Notes under the pieces: model-generated
The model's input: only the letters and a program-made list of their open reading frames with translations
Told to the model about the DNA's origin: nothing
Database searches by the model: none
Made by a program: the position numbers and the translations under genes
Part shown: piece by piece, positions 60,528 to 64,000 of the stretch
Position numbering within the stretch: position 1 is the first letter of the stretch
How the letters are laid out: the number at the start of each line of letters is the position of its first letter
Assembly (NCBI RefSeq): GCF_001421515.1
Contig: NZ_LMKM01000004.1
Location: forward strand, 1 to 64,000
Length of the DNA: 64,000 nt
Origin: Pedobacter sp. Leaf216
GTDB taxonomy: Bacteria > Bacteroidota > Bacteroidia > Sphingobacteriales > Sphingobacteriaceae
Direction: 5' to 3'

Positions 60528-60917
60528 GAGTTAGCATATTAACCACAGATGCACACAGATAAACACGGATTATTCATCTGTGTGCATCCTTTTATCTGTG
60601 GTAAACTGAGTATTTATATTGTTAATTTTTTTTTGCAGCGCAAGGGCAGTACAAGAAACATCGTTTGTTCCTTTGCTACGCTTGTACGCTTCGGCCATCG
60701 TACCTCAAGGCCTGCAGGGTACCGCTTCGCCAAGGGCTATTCGGTTAGGCCTGTGGTATGGAAACCCCTCATAGCAACACAAACAGCTGTAAGCTAAACC
60801 CGACCATAGTGAGATGCCGATTTTTTCAATCGGCAGAAACGGGGGCGGGGCTGCAATCCTCCACATGTTCAGAACCTTACATTTCCAAAAAAGAATAAAC
60901 CAACTATAAAACACTAG
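60528..60917. repeat. Direct repeat of about 390 bp, copy 1
   Basis: The unit starts with the nested ACCACAGAT palindrome (60542-60603), then GCAGCGCAAGGGCAGTACAAG, a TTCGGCCATCGTACCTC segment, and ends near GAATAAACCAAC. Copy 2 at 60979-61363 follows after a 61-base spacer and differs by scattered substitutions and short indels. Apparent reading frames inside are discontinuous between copies. The whole 60404-61531 gap has no supported gene. Confidence 0.8.
60542..60603. repeat. Nested palindrome, ACCACAGAT family, copy B
   Basis: ACCACAGAT pairs with ATCTGTGGT, enclosing GCACACAGAT with ATCTGTGTGC. The copy is almost the same as 60993-61056 and clearly related to 41381-41444. It would make a stable cruciform or RNA hairpin. 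Confidence 0.8.
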
Positions 60918-60978
60918 TATCATTGACAAATAATTTTTGCAGCACAAGTGAATTACATTTATTCCTATATAATTTCAC

Positions 60979-61363
60979 TGAGTTAGCATATTAACCACAG
61001 ATGTACACAGATAAACACGGATTATTCATCTGTGTGCATCCCTTTTATCTGTGGTTAACTGAGTATATATTGTTAATTTTTTTGCAGCGCAAGGGCAGTA
61101 CAAGAAACATCGTTTGTTCCTTTGCTACGCTTGTACGCTTCGGCCATCGTACCTCAGGCCCTGCAGGGTACCGCTTCACCAAGGGCTAATCGGTTAGGCC
61201 TGTGGTGTGGATACCCCTCATATCAGCACAAACAGCTGTAAGCTAAACCCGGCCCTAGTGAGATGGTGATTTTTCAATCGGCAGAAACGGGGGCGGGGCT
61301 GCAATCCTCCACATGTGCAGAACCGTACATTTCCAAAAAAGAATAAACGAACTTTAAAACACT
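60979..61363. repeat. Direct repeat of about 390 bp, copy 2
   Basis: Same unit as 60528-60917, in the same orientation, ending near TTTAAAACACTAT. Conserved blocks include GCAAGGGCAGTACAAGAAAC and AGAAACGGGGGCGGGGCTGC. The miaB promoter lies about 110 bases after it. Confidence 0.8.
60993..61056. repeat. Nested palindrome, ACCACAGAT family, copy C
   Basis: AACCACAGAT (60993-61002) pairs with ATCTGTGGTT (61047-61056) around an inner CACAGAT/ATCTGTGTG stem. It is part of the second 390-bp repeat. Confidence 0.8.
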
Positions 61364-61474
61364 ATCCGACAGGCATATTTTCCATTAAAAAATAATAAAA
61401 TCGATTCCGTATTCCTTTTCGCAACTGCGTAATGATCATAATCCCACTGTAAACATTTAAACTAAATATGTCAA

Positions 61475-61507
61475 TTTGTCACTTTTAATTTTATTTATGT
61501 ATTTTTG
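61475..61507 (+). promoter_or_regulatory. miaB promoter
   Basis: TTTG (61475-61478), 21-base spacer, TATTTTTG (61500-61507): a good Bacteroidota promoter. It predicts a start near 61513 and a leader of about 20 bases. Confidence 0.55.
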
Positions 61508-61531
61508 CAATCCCCAAATTGTTTTTAAATA

Positions 61532-62947
61532 ATGATTGATTTACAAGTAACAGATAAGACGCACGATGAGGCCAGGCAAGGTGAAGCTTTAATTTTAGAT
61601 GCACCAGTAAAAGCCGATGCCCGTAAATTATATATCGAAAGTTATGGTTGTGCAATGAATTTTGCGGACAGCGAAATTGTTGCCTCAATTTTATCCGAAA
61701 CTGGTTTTGAAACTACAGGGGATTACCATCAGGCAGATGTGATTTTTATTAATACCTGCTCTATCCGCGAAAATGCAGAAACCAGGGTAAGGAACCGCCT
61801 TTCGCAGTTTGGTGTAGAAAAACGCCGTAACCCTAAATTAATTGTTGGCGTTTTGGGCTGCATGGCAGAACGTTTAAAATCTAAATTTTTAGAAGAAGAA
61901 CGTTTGGTTGATGTAGTTGTAGGACCAGATGCTTACCGAGATTTGCCTAACTTGATCGAACAGGTTGAAAGTGGGCATAAAGCGGTAAACGTTTTACTAT
62001 CCCGCGAAGAAACTTACGCCGATATCAGTCCGGTTCGTTTAAACAGCAATGGAATTACCGCATTTATTTCCATTACCCGTGGTTGTAACAACATGTGTTC
62101 TTTTTGCGTTGTTCCTTTTACACGTGGCCGCGAACGTAGCCGCGATGCGCATTCAATTATAGAAGAAGCAAAAGGTTTGTTTGAAGCAGGTTACCGTGAA
62201 GTTACCCTTTTGGGCCAAAATGTAGATTCGTACACTTGGACATCAGAAGATGGAACCGAAACTGTAAATTTTGCACAGCTTTTGGAACAAACAGCCTTGG
62301 TTAGCCCTGAGCTAAGGGTCCGTTTTTCTACGTCACACCCAAAAGATATTACCGATGAGGTTTTACATACCATCGCTAAATATGATAACATCTGTAATTA
62401 TATCCACTTACCTGTTCAATCGGGAAATACCCGTATACTGGAACTGATGAACAGAACTTATACCCGTGAATGGTATATTAACCGTATAGATGCCATCCGT
62501 AACATTATTCCGGGTTGTGCAATTTCTACCGATATCATTGCAGGTTTTTGTACAGAAACAGAAGACGAACACCAGGAAACTTTGAGCATAATGGATTATG
62601 TGCAATATGATTTTGCTTATAATTTTACTTACTCTGAAAGACCAGGGACTTTAGCTGCACGTAAATTAGCGGATGATATACCCGAGGATGTAAAAAAACG
62701 CCGTTTAGCCGAAATTTTGGCAAAACAACAAGCACATTCTTTAATGCGTTTACAAGAATGGGTGGGTAAAACCGTTCGCGTTTTAATCGAAGGAACCTCT
62801 AAAAAATCAGATCTTGATTATTGTGGAAGAGGAGATAGCGGCGCAATGGCCATTTTTCCGGCAATTGATGGCGTTAAACCCGGTGAATATGCAAATGTTT
62901 ATATCGAAAGATGTACATCTGCTACCCTAATTGGAAAAATAGTTTAA
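61532..62947 (+). CDS. miaB: tRNA-2-methylthio-N6-isopentenyladenosine synthase
   Basis: 471 residues. The N-terminal UPF0004 domain has [20 protein letters not shown] and [10 protein letters not shown], whose cysteines bind the auxiliary Fe-S cluster; the radical SAM domain has [11 protein letters not shown] (CxxxCxxC); a C-terminal TRAM domain ends the protein ([15 protein letters not shown]). It adds methylthio at position 2 of i6A37 in tRNA. A 20-residue N-terminal extension precedes the core. It is followed by the sigma-54 activator gene. Confidence 0.97.
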   Translation: MIDLQVTDKTHDEARQGEALILDAPVKADARKLYIESYGCAMNFADSEIVASILSETGFETTGDYHQADVIFINTCSIRENAETRVRNRLSQFGVEKRRNPKLIVGVLGCMAERLKSKFLEEERLVDVVVGPDAYRDLPNLIEQVESGHKAVNVLLSREETYADISPVRLNSNGITAFISITRGCNNMCSFCVVPFTRGRERSRDAHSIIEEAKGLFEAGYREVTLLGQNVDSYTWTSEDGTETVNFAQLLEQTALVSPELRVRFSTSHPKDITDEVLHTIAKYDNICNYIHLPVQSGNTRILELMNRTYTREWYINRIDAIRNIIPGCAISTDIIAGFCTETEDEHQETLSIMDYVQYDFAYNFTYSERPGTLAARKLADDIPEDVKKRRLAEILAKQQAHSLMRLQEWVGKTVRVLIEGTSKKSDLDYCGRGDSGAMAIFPAIDGVKPGEYANVYIERCTSATLIGKIV

Positions 62948-63017
62948 AAAAGGTGGAGGGTAGAAGGCCAGAGGCGTAAGGTCTAATATCTCAAATCTCA
63001 ATACTCAAATCTAAAGA

Positions 63018-64000
63018 ATGGATACACAAAATATTAAACAACGGTTCGGTATTATTGGAAACTCTCCATTACTTAACCGTGCGATAGATATTGCCAGCCA
63101 GGTGGCACCAACCGATATGTCTGTATTGATTACAGGCGAAAGTGGTAGTGGTAAAGAAGTTTTCTCGCAGATTATCCATCAAATGAGTGCCCGTAAACAT
63201 GGGGCTTTTATTGCTGTAAACTGTGGCGCTATTCCAGAAGGAACAATAGATTCGGAGCTTTTTGGTCACGAAAAGGGATCTTTTACAGGTGCACACGAAG
63301 CCCGCAAGGGTTATTTTGAAGTTGCAAACGGCGGAACAATTTTTTTGGATGAAGTAGCAGAACTACCTTTAGGCACACAGGCCCGTTTATTAAGGATTTT
63401 AGAGAGCGGAGAATATTTACGTGTAGGTTCATCTAAAGTTCAAAAAACGGATGTCCGCATTATTGCGGCAACCAATGTTGATGTATATAACCGTGTTAAA
63501 AACGGAAAATTCCGCGAAGATTTATATTACAGGTTAAACACTGTTCCGCTGCGTATCCCTGCATTACACGAACGTAAGGAGGACATTTACCTCTTGTTCA
63601 GAAAATTCTCTGCAGATTTTAGTGATAAATACCGTAGTCCGGCCTTACACCTTGAGCCAGATGCGATTCAGATTTTAACAAACTACAGCTGGCCAGGTAA
63701 TGTTCGCCAGTTAAAAAATATTGCCGAACAGATTTGTGTACTGGAGAAAGACCGAAATGTTACCGGCCAAGCAATTTTAACCTATATCCCTAATGAGGCG
63801 GGTAGTAACCTGCCCATGGCCATTAACGCCCAATCAAAAGAAGATTTTACTGAACGTGATATTTTGTACAAAGTTCTTTTTGATATGAAAAAGGATATGG
63901 TTGAACTTAAAAAACTGGTTGCAGAAATTATACAGCACGGTGGCAATACTGCTACAGTTTTGGCGGATAATCCTCAGTATATCAACCAATTGTATCGTGA
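63018..64000 (+). CDS. Sigma-54 interaction domain transcriptional regulator (partial, runs off the window)
   Basis: ATG at 63018 opens a frame of 327 codons with no stop at the window end. The AAA+ sigma-54 domain begins at residue 1 with no receiver: IIGNSPLLNRAIDIA, Walker A GESGSGKE, the sigma-54-contacting GSFTGA loop (usual form GAFTGA), Walker B GGTIFLDEVAE, and RLNTVPLRIPALHERKEDI (R-finger region). The C-terminal part (about 255 on) is a helix-rich linker; the DNA-binding helix-turn-helix is not yet reached. It is close behind miaB (70 bases). Confidence 0.93.
   Translation, partial: MDTQNIKQRFGIIGNSPLLNRAIDIASQVAPTDMSVLITGESGSGKEVFSQIIHQMSARKHGAFIAVNCGAIPEGTIDSELFGHEKGSFTGAHEARKGYFEVANGGTIFLDEVAELPLGTQARLLRILESGEYLRVGSSKVQKTDVRIIAATNVDVYNRVKNGKFREDLYYRLNTVPLRIPALHERKEDIYLLFRKFSADFSDKYRSPALHLEPDAIQILTNYSWPGNVRQLKNIAEQICVLEKDRNVTGQAILTYIPNEAGSNLPMAINAQSKEDFTERDILYKVLFDMKKDMVELKKLVAEIIQHGGNTATVLADNPQYINQLYR

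Noticed and set aside
60549..60797. 82-codon frame in direct repeat copy 1 and its partner at 61001-61189
   Set aside because: The frames differ between the two copies because of indels, and the sequence is palindromic repeat; no coding constraint.
60528..61363. CRISPR-like array
   Set aside because: Only two long units with no regular short repeats and spacers, and no cas genes nearby.

Overview
The window reads as a chromosomal segment of an AT-rich Bacteroidota bacterium, most likely Sphingobacteriaceae and Pedobacter-like. The basis is a fused LpxC/FabZ protein, a PorX-type response regulator with a PglZ domain, families largely confined to this phylum (HYC_CC_PP, DUF6952, DUF3347, DUF5117-type zinc proteases), and promoters of the Bacteroidota type (TTTG, then about 18-21 bp, then TAnnTTTG). 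Shine-Dalgarno sites are mostly absent, also typical of the phylum. I could not run any search, so family names rest on motif recognition.

Layout. 1-101: 3' end of a group II intron whose reverse transcriptase lies outside the window. 144-2126: small membrane genes, one decayed, then a peroxiredoxin-thioredoxin-DUF6952 antioxidant operon. 2293-9790: secreted S9 peptidase, FAD-binding protein, BstA/YfiT-like transferase, DUF6265 protein, an HMA-MauE fusion, DODA/YgiD dioxygenase and YceI protein. 9970-12892: a probable copper/heavy-metal cluster (HYC_CC_PP protein, HMA protein, outer-membrane protein, DUF3347 protein and an HMA-AraC regulator). 12973-17660: cyclophilin, a toxin-antitoxin module with frameshifted toxin, exonuclease III, HutI/HutG, a 52-aa protein. 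17671-25802: 5-FTHF cyclo-ligase, two EF-P paralogues, a candidate small RNA, ABC ATPase, GNAT, the lipid A genes lpxD-lpxC/fabZ-lpxA and an HD hydrolase.

25914-39931: PorX, TsaE, alanine dehydrogenase, then many exported peptidases and wall enzymes (M15 dipeptidase, PBP4, PDZ aspartyl protease, DUF5117-type metalloprotease, phosphodiester glycosidase), a cold shock protein and an RBBP9-like hydrolase. 40018-48033: ECF sigma/anti-sigma pair, SMR exporter, Crp-type regulator, thioesterase, DinB protein, a histidine kinase with an AHQLGTP phosphorylation motif, GltX and a YpfJ-like metallopeptidase.

48139-55045 is the most system-like part: six same-strand genes encoding a REC-histidine kinase, a 1196-aa CHASE3-HAMP-GAF-kinase-REC-REC-REC protein, a stand-alone REC, a CheR methyltransferase, a CheB methylesterase and another REC. 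It is a chemotaxis-like adaptation circuit without a classical chemoreceptor or CheA/CheW. 55167-60403 holds LemA/DUF3137 and two AsmA-like paralogues. 60404-61531 is non-coding and carries two ~390-bp direct repeats. miaB and a truncated sigma-54 activator gene close the window. The best leads are the CheR/CheB kinase cluster, the EF-P paralogue with a substituted loop tip, the candidate small RNA at 19774-19938, the HMA-AraC metal cluster, leaderless-type promoters and the nested palindromic repeats.
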